NCBI RefSeq assembly: GCF_000264315.1
Contig: NZ_AJXU01000035.1
Coordinates: 1-54,729, forward strand
Reading direction: 5' to 3'
Length of the DNA stretch: 54,729 bases
DNA from: Rhodanobacter fulvus Jip2
GTDB lineage: Bacteria > Pseudomonadota > Gammaproteobacteria > Xanthomonadales > Rhodanobacteraceae
Part shown: one piece after another, positions 28,101 through 38,478 of the stretch
How the letters are laid out: every line of letters begins with the position of its first letter
How positions within the stretch are numbered: position 1 is the stretch's first letter
The notes under the pieces: model-generated
Databases searched by the model: none
Seen by the model: only the letters and a program-made list of their open reading frames with translations
What the model was told of the DNA's origin: nothing
Translations under genes and position numbers: made by a program

Positions 28101-29015
28101 CGCGCAGGCGGCGTCGATGCCGTGTCGCGCGCGTTCCGCCTCGGCCTGGCGGGCAGCGCCGGCGAACAAGGTGGCGGCGGCGCCGACGTCGGTCAGCCGC
28201 GTTGCCAGCGCCAGTGCGCCCTCGCGGGTGTCGGCCAGCGTGGTCCACAGCAACAGGGTCACGCTGCCGCGCGGCGCCAGGGTGAGCGGCTGGCGTAGCG
28301 CGAAAACCGGATCGAGCACGCAACCCACCGTGCCGGACAGCGCGGCGCCGGGCGCCATCGCCAGCGCGTGCGCCAGCGTGCGGCCACGTCCGAGAAAGCG
28401 TGCGCGGTCGGTTTCGTAGCCGGCGCCGTCCGCGCGCTGGCCTTCGATCTGCAGCGCCTGCGCTGCCCACGCCGCCGGGGGCGCGGCATCGCGGGCGCGG
28501 CGGTGGGCCAGCAACAGGCCATGCGCCGCGTCCCATTCGGTCTGCACGAACATCTTCGAAAACGCCGGGTGCGCATCGTCCGCCGCTGCCGCGCCCAGCA
28601 CCAGTTCGGCATAGCTGGTGAGCGTGAGCGTGCGTGTGCGATCGCCGTGATTGCTCAGCGTGATGCGGCGCAGTTCGGTGTCCGCGTCCGGTGCCACCGC
28701 GACCTCCAGCTCGCTGTGCACGCTGTGGTGGCGGCGGCTGAAGCGGGCGTGGCCGATGCCGAATTCCACCGCGTCGTCGGGCGTGCGGCTGGCGCCGGGT
28801 TGTTGCGTCAGCGACCACACCTCGCCGCTGTCCTCGTCGCGCAACAACAGGTAGCTGCCCCATGGGTCGCTGACCGGGTCCTCGCGCCAGCGGGTCACGG
28901 CCAGGTCGTGCCAGCGGGTGTAGCCGGAACCGTTCGCGCCCAGCATCACGCTGAGCCTGCCGTTGGACAGCAGGCAGCGCTGGCGTGGGTCGATGGTGCG
29001 GGAAGAAGGCGACAT
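25104..29015 (-). CDS. GH94 protein resembling the C-terminal half of cyclic beta-1,2-glucan synthase
   Basis: A 1303-residue protein, start 29015 (MSPSSRTIDPRQRCLLSNGR) with AGGA upstream. It has two consecutive super-sandwich units. The first starts at residue 1 (LSVMLGANGSGYTRWHDLAV), the second near residue 535 (GFLVSAEGGGYAWSLNSQQN, LTPWPNDPVSDMP). A GH94 (alpha/alpha)6 barrel follows with GTGDWNDGMNAVG (catalytic Asp967). This order is that of NdvB/cyclic glucan synthase downstream of its GT84 and glycoamylase parts; the GT84 and membrane domains are absent. Stand-alone proteins of this kind include 1,2-beta-oligoglucan phosphorylases, which split sophoro-oligosaccharides to alpha-glucose-1-phosphate. 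There is no signal peptide, so it should be cytosolic. The divergent GH144-type gene supports a beta-1,2-glucan pathway. Confidence 0.8.
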   Translation of the reverse strand: MSPSSRTIDPRQRCLLSNGRLSVMLGANGSGYTRWHDLAVTRWREDPVSDPWGSYLLLRDEDSGEVWSLTQQPGASRTPDDAVEFGIGHARFSRRHHSVHSELEVAVAPDADTELRRITLSNHGDRTRTLTLTSYAELVLGAAAADDAHPAFSKMFVQTEWDAAHGLLLAHRRARDAAPPAAWAAQALQIEGQRADGAGYETDRARFLGRGRTLAHALAMAPGAALSGTVGCVLDPVFALRQPLTLAPRGSVTLLLWTTLADTREGALALATRLTDVGAAATLFAGAARQAEAERARHGIDAACAAHCVHWLSALLVADTAQRAPVDQLPLGHGGPPTLWAAGISGDRPIALLYVRGTDTLARVRELLQAQAFWRSQRLAVDVVLLDTASGDSALQQALTPLVEAQQARLATDDGGPKTQLFVLHDDTLVAELRQGLLTVARLVLDAAEPTPHVPDAPAAAVAPPPIRASTPAAPPSADSAERSEFANGSGAFVDDGRAYRIDLDDGRTTPAPWVNVIANPAFGFLVSAEGGGYAWSLNSQQNPLTPWPNDPVSDMPHDVIYLRDQATGDLWSATALPIRVPGAHYIATHGKGWSRFRSDVHGIEAELVQCVPPADPVKLSRLRLCNRSARTRQLAVTGYVQWALGANGTTPAPFVITARDEATGAMLARNPWRPDFGERVAFFDMAGQQQSISGDRREFLGELGTVEHPAALHDGAPLSGRVGAGLDPCGALQTRIELPPHTRIDLLFLLGDASAEAEAQTLIERYRGIDIDDVLAAVAAQWGDVLDAVQVRTPDRALDILLNDWLLYQVLACRVWARTAYYQASGAYGFRDQLQDVMALCVSRPDVAREQLLRAAGRQFAEGDVQHWWLPPKGQGIRTRISDDRLWLVYVAMHYVRVSGDEGLLEETLPWLTGPAIEDGANDAFFLPGRSDEAATVYEHAARAIDSSLAIGAHGLPLIGTGDWNDGMNAVGADGHGESSWQGWFLLATIAALAPVAERRGDQERARRWREHADALRQALAQAWDGAWYWRGYYDDGAPLGAAQNDECRIDTIAQSWSVMAGADDPATIDRERATQAMESVDGLLVDHADQVAKLFTPPFDGGPQNPGYIKGYPPGVRENGGQYTHGAIWSIFAWAGLGDGDRAGALFGLLNPIHHSASAEAVQRCKVEPYVVCADVYAEPPHVGRGGWTWYTGSAAWLYRAGLEALLGFQLRGDRLRIAPCIPKNWPGFTLSYRHRGKKHVSRYEISVENPRRVCGGVQAVEMDGQTLNAREAVVLVDDGGTHRLRVTLGAPPPLHVGGED

Positions 29016-29171
29016 CGGGATTCCTGTGATGAACAGGTCCACGATGATGCGCCGGCCACAGCATCGACCGCGTCAACCTGCGTTTCATCGCGGTCGGGGG
29101 TACCATGCCGTGCTCATCGGCTGGCGATCCGCCGCCGACCTCCTGCAGCGAGACAGGCCTCTTCCCGATCC

Positions 29172-30506
29172 ATGCGTTCGTCCCCGTCCAGCCCACCGCT
29201 CCAGCCCGACCCGTTGTTCCAGCAGCTGCAGAGCAAGGCGTTTGCGTACTTCCAGTACGAAACCAATCCGTTGAACGGCCTGGTATCGGACAAGACCGCA
29301 CCGGACTGGCCGTGCAGCATCACCGCCACCGGGCTGGCGCTCAGCGCGTATCCGGTGGCGGTCGAGCGCGGGTTGATCGGTCACGCAGAGGCGTTGCAGC
29401 GGGTGCTGACCACGTTGCGTTTCTTTCGTGACAGCCCGCAGGGGCCGGAACCTGATGCCACCGGCTACCGCGGTTTCTACTACCACTTCCTGCACATGCA
29501 GACGGGTCGGCGCGCCTGGCAATGCGAGCTGTCCACGGTGGACAGCGCCTTCCTGTTCGCCGGCATGCTGACCGCGGCCGCGTATTTCAACGACGACAGC
29601 GCCGAGCAGAAGGAAGTACGCGACATCGCGCACGCCTTGTACGAACGCGCCGACTGGCGCTGGGCGCAGGCGGCCGATGGCACCATCGGCCACGGTTGGC
29701 ATCCGGAAAGCGGCTTCATCCCGCACCGCTGGCAGGGCTACGACGAAGGGCTGCTGCTGTACGTGCTGGCGCTGGGTTCACCCACCCATCCGCTGCCGCC
29801 CGGCGCGTACGCGGCGTGGGCCAGCACCTATGAGTGGAAGCACTGCTACGACCTCGATTACCTGTATGCGGGGCCGCTGTTCACCCATCAGCTGTCGCAT
29901 GCGTGGATCGATTTCCGCGGCATCCAGGACGCGTTCATGCGCGACAAGGGCATCGACTATTTCGAGAACAGTCGCCGCGCCACCCTGGTCCAGCAGCGCT
30001 ACGCCATCGACAACCCGCTGGGTTTCAAGGGTTATGGCGCCAACTGCTGGGGCATCACTGCCAGCGACGGCCCCGGCCCGGCCACGCTGAAGGTCAACGG
30101 CATCGAGCGGCACTTCTACGATTACCAGGGCCGCGGCGCGCCGTTCGGCATCGACGACGGCACGCTGGCGCCATGGGCGGTGGTGGCGTCGCTGCCGTTC
30201 GCGCCGGAGGTGGTGCTGCCCGCGGTGCACCACTTCATCCACACGCTGCAGCTGCACGATCAGCATCCCTACGGCTTCAAGGCCAGCTTCAACCAGAGCT
30301 ATGTCGACAAGCCCTGCATGGCGCTGGAGGGTTGGGTGTCACCGTACTTTTTCGGCCTGAATCTGGGGCCGATCCTGCTGATGGTGGAGAATTACCGCAG
30401 TGGCCTGCCGTGGCAGCTGATGCGTGGCTGCCGCTACATCATCGATGGCCTGCACCGCGCCGGTTTCAGCGGCGGCTGGCTGGATACCGATCGGCATACG
30501 CGATAA
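29172..30506 (+). CDS. GH144-type (glycoamylase PF10091-like) beta-1,2-glucanase
   Basis: A 444-residue protein with an (alpha/alpha)6 fold of the glycoamylase/GH144 group: AFAYFQYETNPLNGLVSDKT, YRGFYYHFLHMQTGRR, ELSTVDSAFLFAGML, LYAGPLFTHQLSHAWIDFRG and LNLGPILLMVENYRSGLPW. GH144 enzymes cut beta-1,2-glucans or remove sophorose, and the same domain forms the middle of cyclic glucan synthases. The ATG at 29172 gives no signal peptide and no better upstream start exists, so the enzyme should be cytosolic, unlike many characterised members. It is divergent from the GH94 gene over a 156-bp gap. Endo or exo mode cannot be told. Confidence 0.8.
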   Translation: MRSSPSSPPLQPDPLFQQLQSKAFAYFQYETNPLNGLVSDKTAPDWPCSITATGLALSAYPVAVERGLIGHAEALQRVLTTLRFFRDSPQGPEPDATGYRGFYYHFLHMQTGRRAWQCELSTVDSAFLFAGMLTAAAYFNDDSAEQKEVRDIAHALYERADWRWAQAADGTIGHGWHPESGFIPHRWQGYDEGLLLYVLALGSPTHPLPPGAYAAWASTYEWKHCYDLDYLYAGPLFTHQLSHAWIDFRGIQDAFMRDKGIDYFENSRRATLVQQRYAIDNPLGFKGYGANCWGITASDGPGPATLKVNGIERHFYDYQGRGAPFGIDDGTLAPWAVVASLPFAPEVVLPAVHHFIHTLQLHDQHPYGFKASFNQSYVDKPCMALEGWVSPYFFGLNLGPILLMVENYRSGLPWQLMRGCRYIIDGLHRAGFSGGWLDTDRHTR

Positions 30507-30567
30507 TGCCTTCCCGGGTGCTGCCGTGTGGCGCGCCCTTTTTTGTTTTCTGTGACGGAGTAGTGCG

Positions 30568-31473
<906 letters not shown>

Positions 31474-31481
31474 GTGTGTCG

Positions 31482-31561
31482 CTGTGGGAGCGGCTTCAGC
31501 CGCGATGCTCTTGCTTTGGAGCACCAGAGCAGGAGCATCGCGACTGAAGTCGCTCCCACAG
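31482..31561. repeat. REPIN, copy B
   Basis: 80 bp, arms CTGTGGGAG.../...CTCCCACAG. The left arm stem is GCGGC-TTCA-GCCGC while the right arm and all other copies have the GCGAC/GTCGC form. Both sides of the stem changed together, so pairing is kept. It lies between convergent gnd and DUF488 genes. Confidence 0.85.
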
Positions 31562-31566
31562 GCGGC

Positions 31567-32112
31567 TTACAGCAGATCCGCTTGTGCCGGCGCGTAGCTC
31601 AGCTTTCCATCCACGATGCGCGCGGGCGAGGTGTAGGGATGCTCCACGCTGTGGGTGGCGTCCATGATGTGGATGACCTCGATGCCGCGCAGTTTGAGCA
31701 CGTCGGAAACCAGCGAACGGTGGCAGCGCCACCACACCGCCTCGGCGCACATCATCGCGGTGCGTCGTTGCGCGGCCAGCGCCAGCAGCGCATGCAGGCC
31801 TTCGGCGAATTCGTCGGTGGCGGTGTAGTCGGCGTAGCCCTGGAACGAGGCATTGCGCCATGCCGTATTCGGCGAGCCCGGTTGCACCTTGCGGCGGCCA
31901 CCGAGCTTGGGCATCCACTGATAGGCAACGCCGCAGGTGGGCAGCGATTCGGCCAGCGCTTCGCTGGCGAAATGGGGATAGCGGCGTGAGCCGGGAAAGC
32001 GGCGCACATCCGCGATCGCCTCCACCCGATAGGTGCGCAGCAGGTCGGTGAACTCCTCCAGCGTGCGGGTGGAGTGGCCGATGGTCCAGACAGTGGCGGG
32101 CGCAACCGCCAT
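31567..32112 (-). CDS. DUF488 family protein
   Basis: A 181-residue protein starting MAVAPATVWTIGHSTRTLEE. The N-terminal TIGHSTRTLEEF, DVRRFPGSRRYPHF and the Cys/Trp-rich MMCAEAVWWRCHRSLV segments are the signature of DUF488. The family is widespread and its biochemical role is not established. It starts two bases after the stop of the DUF2945 gene, so the two form a coupled pair. Confidence 0.85.
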   Translation of the reverse strand: MAVAPATVWTIGHSTRTLEEFTDLLRTYRVEAIADVRRFPGSRRYPHFASEALAESLPTCGVAYQWMPKLGGRRKVQPGSPNTAWRNASFQGYADYTATDEFAEGLHALLALAAQRRTAMMCAEAVWWRCHRSLVSDVLKLRGIEVIHIMDATHSVEHPYTSPARIVDGKLSYAPAQADLL

Positions 32113-32114
32113 GC

Positions 32115-32327
32115 TCAGTCGATCTTGTGCAACGCGGCGCCCTTGTGCATCGCCACGTGGTCGGTCTTGTCGCTCTTGATCTCGTACTGCGGGTCGTCCT
32201 CGCTGCAGCGGCGCATGTGGCCTTTGTATTCCGTGTCGCGCGTGTGCACCTTGGTGATCGTGCCGCTGACGTGGCCAGCCTCGGAATTCCAGCGCACGTG
32301 GTCGCCGACTTTGAATGCGTGGGTCAT
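32115..32327 (-). CDS. DUF2945 (Tudor-like, hypervirulence-associated) small protein
   Basis: A 70-residue protein with GGAGGA before the ATG. The sequence FKVGDHVRWNSEAGHVSGTI and HVAMHKGAALHKID are typical of DUF2945, a small Tudor-like beta-barrel family of unclear role. The longer frame upstream runs through intergenic repeats and is not real. It is the first gene of a two-gene unit with DUF488. Confidence 0.85.
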   Translation of the reverse strand: MTHAFKVGDHVRWNSEAGHVSGTITKVHTRDTEYKGHMRRCSEDDPQYEIKSDKTDHVAMHKGAALHKID

Positions 32328-32414
32328 GGGTGTTCCTCCAACGGATACCACGCATGAAAGCAGGTGCGGTTTGATGCGCCCGTGAATGCGTGCGCAGGGC
32401 GCGTCGAAAAGCAC

Positions 32415-32820
32415 AGAAGCCTCTCCTCTCCCCATTGGGGAGAGGACACAGGAGAGGGGCCGGTGCTTGCGGGGAAGGCGAAGCGAAGCTGTTCGGCGTC
32501 GTGGGGTAGCTTCGTTGGGACTTCCCCCCGGCGTGTGCCCCCTCTCCCTGCCCTCTCCCCGCAGGGGAGAGGGGATTACGGTGCTTTTGTGGGCTGAGGG
32601 TTGGCGGCGGTCTGCTCCTGCTTTACCGATAAACGGGGAAACCCGAAGGCGCCGTGATCTCCTCTCCCCATTGGGGAGAGGACACAGGAGAGGGGGCGGT
32701 GCTTGCGGGGAAGGCGAAGCGAAGCTGTTCGGCGTCGTGGGTAGCTTCGTTGGGACTTCCCCGCAGCGTGTCCCCCTCTCCCTGCCCTCTCCCCGCAGGG
32801 GAGAGGGGATTACGGCTTCT
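32415..32820. repeat. Two inverted-orientation copies of the 24.5-kb repeat family
   Basis: Units repeat with an offset of about 237 bp (GGTGCTTGCGGGGAAGGCG at 32462 and 32699). They carry TCTCCCCATTGGGGAGAG and CTCCCCGCAGGGGAG hairpins and the CGAAGCGAAGCTGTTCGGCG block seen as its complement at about 24694-24714. It fills most of the 537-bp gap between tkt and DUF2945; no gene is seen there. Confidence 0.8.
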
Positions 32821-32864
32821 TTCGGCGTTGAGGCGCGGCGCTCGCAAGCCCACGCCATCCCGCA

Positions 32865-34913
32865 TCACTTCGCCAGCAACGCCTTCGCCCGCTTCACCAC
32901 GTTGTCCACCGTGAAGCCGAACTCGCGCAGCAGCACGTCCGCCGGGGCGGAGGCACCGAAGTGGTCGATGGCCAGCACGTCGCCGTGGTCGCCCACGTAG
33001 CGGTGCCAGCCCTGCGAGCAGCCCAGTTCCACCGCCAACCGTGCGCTTACGCCCGGCGGCAGCACTTCATCGCGATAGCCTTGCGGCTGCGCGTCGAACA
33101 ATTCCCAGCTGGGCATCGACACGCAGCGCACCGCGATGCCGTCGGCCTGCAGCTTGTCGGCGGCGGCCACGATCAGGCCGACTTCCGAACCGGTGCCGAT
33201 CAGGATCAGCGCGGGCTTGCCGTCTTTCGCGTCGCTCAACACGTACGCGCCCTTGCGCAGGCCGTCGGCGCTGGCGTAGCGCTGGCGATCCAGCGTGGGT
33301 ACGTTTTGCCGCGTCAGTGCCAGCAGCACGGGAGCTTCGCGCGTTTCCACGGCCACTCTCCACGCCACCGCGGTTTCGTTGGCGTCGGCGGGGCGGATCA
33401 CCACGAGGTTGGGGATGGCGCGCAGGCTGGCCAGTTGTTCCACCGGCTGGTGGGTGGGGCCGTCTTCGCCCAGCGCCACGCTGTCGTGGGTGAACACGTG
33501 CACCACGTGCAGCTTCATCAGCGCGGCCAGGCGGATCGCCGGGCGCATGTAGTCGGAGAAGATCAGGAACGTGGCGTCGAACGGGATGAAGCCGCCGTGC
33601 GCGGCCAGGCCGTTGCTGATCGCGGCCATCGCGTGCTCGCGCACGCCGTAGTGGAAGTTGCGCCCCGCGCGGCTCCAGCCGCCGCCGTCGGAGCCTTCGG
33701 TATCCTCGCCCGGCACCTGCGCGGGGTTGAAATCGCCCAGGCCCTTGAGCGCGGTGTGGGTCGACGGGTCGAGGTCGGCGGAGCCGCCGCACAAGGCCGG
33801 CACCCTGGCCGCGAAGGCGTTCATGATCTTGCCGCCGGCCACGCGGGTGGCCATGCCCTTGGCGTCGGTGGGGAATACGGGGATGTCCGCGTCCCAGCCC
33901 GGCGCCAGCTCCGCGCGCAGGCGGCGATCGAGCTCCTTCGCCTGGTCGGGGAAGGCCTTGGCATAGCCGTCCATACGGCTATTCCATTCCGCCTCGACCT
34001 TGGCACCGCGCTCCAGCGCCTGCCGGAAATGCGCCAGCGCCGGTTCGGGCACCAGGAAATCGGGCTCGGTGGGCCAGCCCAGGTTTTGCTTGGTTTTCGC
34101 CACGTCCTCGTCGCCCAGTGGCGAACCGTGCGCCTTGTAGCTGTCCTGCTCGGGCGAACCGAAGCCGATATGCGTGCGCACCAGGATCAGCGTGGGCCGT
34201 TCGGTATCGGCGCAGGCGGCTTTCAGTGCGGCGTCGATCGCAGCCACGTCGTTGCCGTCGGGCACGGTGAGGGTCTGCCAGCCGTAGGCTTCGAAGCGCC
34301 TGGCGCGATCCTCGGAAAACGTCATGTCGGTGCCGGCGGACAGCGTCACGTAGTTGTCGTCGTACAGGCACACCAGCTTGCCCAGCTTCAGGTGGCCGGC
34401 CAGCGAGGCGGCCTCGCTGGCCACGCCTTCCATCAGGTCGCCGTCGCTGGCGATGGCCCAGGTGCGGTGGTCGATCACCGTGTGCCCGTCGCGGTTGTAG
34501 CTGGCGGCCAGCTGCGCCTCGCCGATGGCCATGCCCACTGCATTGGCCAGGCCCTGGCCCAGCGGGCCGGTGGTCACCTCCACGCCCGGCGTGTGGCCGT
34601 ATTCGGGATGCCCGGCGGTTTTGCTGCCCCACTGGCGGAAGTGCTTGATGTCATCCAGCGACACGCCGTAGCCGGTGGCGTAAAGCAGGCTGTACAGCAG
34701 CGCCGAGCCGTGGCCGGCGGACAGCACGAAGCGGTCGCGGTCAGTCCATTGCGGGTTGGCCGGGTTGTACTTCATGTGCCGCGTCCACAGCACGTAGGCC
34801 ATCGGCGCGGCGCCCAGCGGCAGTCCGGGGTGACCGCTGTCGGCCTTCTGCACCATGTCCACCGACAGGAAGCGAAGCGTGTCGATGCATTGCTGGTCGA
34901 GGTCTTTGGACAT
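32865..34913 (-). CDS. tkt: Transketolase
   Basis: A 682-residue thiamine-diphosphate enzyme of the non-oxidative pentose phosphate pathway. Motifs are [37 protein letters not shown], the ThDP/Mg site [20 protein letters not shown] and the pyrimidine domain [14 protein letters not shown] [14 protein letters not shown] with [19 protein letters not shown]. It is full-length. It is last in the zwf-HAD-tal-pgi-pgm-tkt gene line, separated from pgm by REPIN copy C. Confidence 0.96.
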   Translation of the reverse strand: MSKDLDQQCIDTLRFLSVDMVQKADSGHPGLPLGAAPMAYVLWTRHMKYNPANPQWTDRDRFVLSAGHGSALLYSLLYATGYGVSLDDIKHFRQWGSKTAGHPEYGHTPGVEVTTGPLGQGLANAVGMAIGEAQLAASYNRDGHTVIDHRTWAIASDGDLMEGVASEAASLAGHLKLGKLVCLYDDNYVTLSAGTDMTFSEDRARRFEAYGWQTLTVPDGNDVAAIDAALKAACADTERPTLILVRTHIGFGSPEQDSYKAHGSPLGDEDVAKTKQNLGWPTEPDFLVPEPALAHFRQALERGAKVEAEWNSRMDGYAKAFPDQAKELDRRLRAELAPGWDADIPVFPTDAKGMATRVAGGKIMNAFAARVPALCGGSADLDPSTHTALKGLGDFNPAQVPGEDTEGSDGGGWSRAGRNFHYGVREHAMAAISNGLAAHGGFIPFDATFLIFSDYMRPAIRLAALMKLHVVHVFTHDSVALGEDGPTHQPVEQLASLRAIPNLVVIRPADANETAVAWRVAVETREAPVLLALTRQNVPTLDRQRYASADGLRKGAYVLSDAKDGKPALILIGTGSEVGLIVAAADKLQADGIAVRCVSMPSWELFDAQPQGYRDEVLPPGVSARLAVELGCSQGWHRYVGDHGDVLAIDHFGASAPADVLLREFGFTVDNVVKRAKALLAK

Positions 34914-34941
34914 GGTTTTCTCCGGAAGAGGTGGGGGGCTG

Positions 34942-35017
34942 GTGGGAGCGACTTCAGTCGCGATGCTCTTGCTTTGGAGCCCCAGAGAAAGAGCATCGCG
35001 ACTGAAGTCGCTCCCAC
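34942..35017. repeat. REPIN, copy C
   Basis: 76 bp, arms GTGGGAGCGACTTCAG... and ...GAAGTCGCTCCCAC with GCGAC-TTCA-GTCGC hairpins. It sits in the 117-bp gap between the pgm stop and the tkt start. Confidence 0.85.
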
Positions 35018-35030
35018 ATACAGTGGGGTT

Positions 35031-36677
35031 TCAGGCCAGCGCGGCGTCCACGATGTTCTGCGCCTCCGTCAGCAGCGCCTGCAGATGCGCCTCGTCCTTG
35101 AAGCTTTCCGCATAAATCTTGTAGATCGCCTCGGTGCCGGACGGCCGCGCCGCGAACCAGCCGCTGGCGGAAACCACCTTGATGCCGCCGATGGCCGCAT
35201 CGTTGCCGGGCGCGCGATCCAGCACCTGCTCGATCTTTTCGCCGGCCAGTTGATCGGTCTTCAACTGCTCCGGCGACAGCTTCGACAACTTCGCCTTCTG
35301 CGCCGGCGTGGCCGCCGCTTCGACGCGGTTGGCGAACGGCTTGCCCAGCTCGTCGGTGAGCCGCGCATACAGCTCACCTGGGTCCTTGCCTTCGCGCGCG
35401 GTGATCTCGGCCGAGAGCAGCGCGGGCACCAGGCCGTCCTTGTCGGTGACCCAGGCCGTGCCGTCGCGGCGCAGCAGCGAGGCGCCCGCGCTTTCCTCGC
35501 AGCCGAAACCCAGCGAGCCGTCGAACAGGCCCGGCGCGAACCACTTGAAGCCCACCGGCACTTCATACAGTTTGCGATCGAGGCGCTTGGCCACGCGGTC
35601 GATCAGCGCGGTGCTGACCACGGTCTTGCCCACGGCGGCCTGCGCGTTCCACTGCGGCCGGTGACGGAACAGGTAGTCGATCAGCACCGACAGGTAGTGG
35701 TTGGGCTCCAATAATCCGCTGGAGCGGGTGACGATGCCGTGGCGGTCGTGGTCGGTGTCGCAGGCGAACGCCACGTCGTAGCGGTCCTTCAGCCCGATCA
35801 ATCGCTGCATCGCGTATTTCGAGGACGGGTCCATGCGGATCTTGCCGTCCCAGTCCACGCTCATGAAGGCGAACTGCGGATCGACCACGTCGCTGACCAC
35901 GGTGAGGTCGATGCCGTAGCGTTCGGCGATCGGCGCCCAGTAATGCACGCCCGCGCCGCCCAGCGGATCCACGCCCATGCGGATGCCGGCGCCGCGGATC
36001 GTGTCGAAATCGATCACGTTGGCCAGGTCGGCCACGTAATGGTTGAGGAAGTCGTGCTCGTGCGTGGTGGCGGCCTTTTGCGCCTGCGCCAGCGGCATCC
36101 GCTTCACCTCGCGCAAGCCGCCTTCCAGCAGCGCATTGGCGCGGTTTTCCACCCACTTGGTGATGTCGGTGTCGGCCGGGCCACCGTTGGTCGGGTTGTA
36201 CTTGAAGCCGCCGTTGTCGGGCGGATTGTGCGACGGCGTGATCACGATGCCGTCGGCCAGGCCCGAGGTGCGGCCCTTGTTGTAGACCAGGATTGCGTGC
36301 GAGACCGCCGGCGTGGGGGTGAACTCGCCGCCGGTGGACACCATCGTCTCCACGCCATTGGCGGCCAGCACCTCCAGCGCGTTTTCCAGCGCCGGCTGCG
36401 ACAGCGCGTGGGTATCGGCGCCGATGAACAGCGGGCCGTCGATACCTTTGGCCTTGCGGTATTCGCAGATCGCCTGGCTGATCGCCAGGATGTGCCACGC
36501 ATTGAAGCTGTGATCGAACGAGCTGCCGCGATGGCCGGAGGTGCCGAACGCCACGCGCTGGGCCGGCACAGACGGATCGGGTTGCAGGTCCACGTAGGCG
36601 GCCAGCAGCTTCGGCACGTCGACGAGTATCGACGCGGGTGCCGGCTTGCCGGCGAGTGGGCTGATCTGCTGGCTCAT
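35031..36677 (-). CDS. pgm: Phosphoglucomutase (alpha-D-glucose-phosphate specific)
   Basis: A 548-residue enzyme interconverting glucose-1-phosphate and glucose-6-phosphate. The start at 36677 ([14 protein letters not shown]) has GAGGA upstream. Motifs are [10 protein letters not shown], the phosphoserine loop [11 protein letters not shown] (Ser149), the metal loop DTDHDRHGI, the sugar-binding [10 protein letters not shown] and the C-terminal phosphate loop [11 protein letters not shown]. It is the enzyme needed to use glucose-1-phosphate from the two GH94 phosphorylases in this window. Confidence 0.96.
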   Translation of the reverse strand: MSQQISPLAGKPAPASILVDVPKLLAAYVDLQPDPSVPAQRVAFGTSGHRGSSFDHSFNAWHILAISQAICEYRKAKGIDGPLFIGADTHALSQPALENALEVLAANGVETMVSTGGEFTPTPAVSHAILVYNKGRTSGLADGIVITPSHNPPDNGGFKYNPTNGGPADTDITKWVENRANALLEGGLREVKRMPLAQAQKAATTHEHDFLNHYVADLANVIDFDTIRGAGIRMGVDPLGGAGVHYWAPIAERYGIDLTVVSDVVDPQFAFMSVDWDGKIRMDPSSKYAMQRLIGLKDRYDVAFACDTDHDRHGIVTRSSGLLEPNHYLSVLIDYLFRHRPQWNAQAAVGKTVVSTALIDRVAKRLDRKLYEVPVGFKWFAPGLFDGSLGFGCEESAGASLLRRDGTAWVTDKDGLVPALLSAEITAREGKDPGELYARLTDELGKPFANRVEAAATPAQKAKLSKLSPEQLKTDQLAGEKIEQVLDRAPGNDAAIGGIKVVSASGWFAARPSGTEAIYKIYAESFKDEAHLQALLTEAQNIVDAALA

Positions 36678-36749
36678 GGGTCCTCGAAAAATGTTCGTGG
36701 AAACGCTCGAATTTGCCACCGGCGAAGCGACGATTGTGTGAGCAGCTGT

Positions 36750-36827
36750 TGTGGGAGCGACTTCAGTCGCGATGCTCTTGCTTTGAAGCTCCAGAGCAGA
36801 AGCATCGCGACTGAAGTCGCTCCCACA
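36750..36827. repeat. REPIN, copy D
   Basis: 78 bp, arms TGTGGGAGCGACTTCAG... and ...GAAGTCGCTCCCACA, in the 166-bp gap between the pgi stop and the pgm start. Confidence 0.85.
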
Positions 36828-36843
36828 GTCGCTTCCGCAAACT

Positions 36844-38478
36844 TTACGGCTTGCCGTCGCGCAGCTGGCGGTAACGCCGGATCAACGCGTTGGTGGAGCT
36901 GTCGTGCGAGAGCTGCGGCAGCTCGGCCGCGGTGAGTTCGGCGATGGTGGCCTTGGCCAGCTGCTTGCCCAGTTCCACGCCCCACTGGTCGAACGAGTCG
37001 ATATTCCAGATCACGCCCTGCACGAACACGCTGTGCTCGTACAGCGCGATCAGCGACCCCAGCGCGTACGGCGTCAGCTCGGCGGCCAGCAAGGTGCTGC
37101 TGGGCCGGTTGCCGTCGAAGGTGCGGTGCGGCACCAGCGCCTCGGCGGTGCCTTCGGCGCGCACTTCGTCGGCGCTCTTGCCGAACGCCAGCGCCTCGCC
37201 CTGGGCGATCAGGTTGGCGATCAGCAGATCATGCTGGTCGCCCACCGGGTTGCGTGTCTGGCCGAAACCGATGAAGTCGCACGGCACGATGCGCGTGCCC
37301 TGGTGGATCAGCTGGTAGAACGAGTGCTGGCCGTTGGTGCCCGGTTCGCCCCAGTAGATCGGACCGGTGGCGTAATCCACCGCCTGGCCGTCGATGGTGA
37401 CGCTCTTGCCGTTGCTCTCCATCGTCAGCTGCTGCAGGTAGGCGGGGAAGCGCTTCAGGTACTGCTCGTACGGCAGCACCGCCACGGTGGCCGCGTCCAG
37501 GAAGTTGGTGTTCCAGATGCCCAGCAGCGCCATCGTCACCGGCAGGTTGCGTTCGAACGGCGTGTCGCGGAAATGCACGTCCATCGCGTGGAAACCGGCC
37601 AGCATGTCGCGGAAGTGCTGCGGGCCGATCGCCAGCATGGTGGACAGGCCGATCGCCGATTCCATCGAGTAGCGACCGCCCACCCAGTCCCAGAAGCCGA
37701 ACATGTTGGCGGTGTCGATGCCGAACTTCGCCACTTCGTCGGCGTTGGTGGAGACCGCCACGAAGTGCTTGGCCACCGCGCTGTCATCGCCCAGCGCCTG
37801 CACGGCCCACTGCCGCGCGGCCTGCGCATTGCTCAGCGTTTCCAGTGTGGTGAAGGTTTTCGAGCAGACGATGAACAGCGTCTCGGCCGCGTCCAGATCG
37901 CGCACGGCCTCGGCGAAATCGGTGCCGTCCACGTTGGAGACGAAGCGGAACACCATCTCGCGCTGGCTGTAGTCGCGCAACGCCTCGTACGCCATTACCG
38001 GCCCCAGATCCGAGCCGCCGATGCCGATGCTGACCACATTGCGAATGCGCTTGCCGGTATGGCCGCGCCAGCTGCCGTCGCGCACCTGGTCGCTGAACGC
38101 GGCCATGCGGTCGAGCACCGCGTGCACGTCGGCCACCACGTCGTGGCCGTCGAACAGGATCTTCTCGCCGACCGGGGCGCGCAGGGCCACGTGCAGCACG
38201 GCGCGGTCTTCGGTGGTGTTGATGCGCTCGCCGGCGAACATCGCGGCGGTGCGCTGGCGCACGCCGCGGTCTTCGGCCAGCTGGCGCAGCAGGTCCATGG
38301 TGTCGGCGTTGACGCGCTGCTTGGCGTAGTCGAGGTACAGGCCCACATCCTCGATCACCAGCCGTTCGCCGCGCTGCGGATCGGCGGCGAACAGCTCGCG
38401 CAGGTGGCGTGAGCCGACCTGCGCCGCGTGCTGTTTCAGCGCCAGCCAGGCAGGACTGCGGGTGAGGTCAGCGCTCAT
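36844..38478 (-). CDS. pgi: Glucose-6-phosphate isomerase
   Basis: A 544-residue cytosolic enzyme linking glucose-6-phosphate and fructose-6-phosphate. The start at 38478 ([14 protein letters not shown]) overlaps the tal stop as ATGA, indicating coupling. Motifs are [28 protein letters not shown], the catalytic Glu region [26 protein letters not shown] (catalytic His) and the C-terminal [11 protein letters not shown]. It is full-length. Confidence 0.96.
   Translation of the reverse strand: MSADLTRSPAWLALKQHAAQVGSRHLRELFAADPQRGERLVIEDVGLYLDYAKQRVNADTMDLLRQLAEDRGVRQRTAAMFAGERINTTEDRAVLHVALRAPVGEKILFDGHDVVADVHAVLDRMAAFSDQVRDGSWRGHTGKRIRNVVSIGIGGSDLGPVMAYEALRDYSQREMVFRFVSNVDGTDFAEAVRDLDAAETLFIVCSKTFTTLETLSNAQAARQWAVQALGDDSAVAKHFVAVSTNADEVAKFGIDTANMFGFWDWVGGRYSMESAIGLSTMLAIGPQHFRDMLAGFHAMDVHFRDTPFERNLPVTMALLGIWNTNFLDAATVAVLPYEQYLKRFPAYLQQLTMESNGKSVTIDGQAVDYATGPIYWGEPGTNGQHSFYQLIHQGTRIVPCDFIGFGQTRNPVGDQHDLLIANLIAQGEALAFGKSADEVRAEGTAEALVPHRTFDGNRPSSTLLAAELTPYALGSLIALYEHSVFVQGVIWNIDSFDQWGVELGKQLAKATIAELTAAELPQLSHDSSTNALIRRYRQLRDGKP

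Noticed and set aside
25104..29015. Complete cyclic glucan synthase NdvB
   Set aside because: The GT84 and membrane regions (about 1300 or more residues) are missing and the divergent gene carries the glycoamylase domain.
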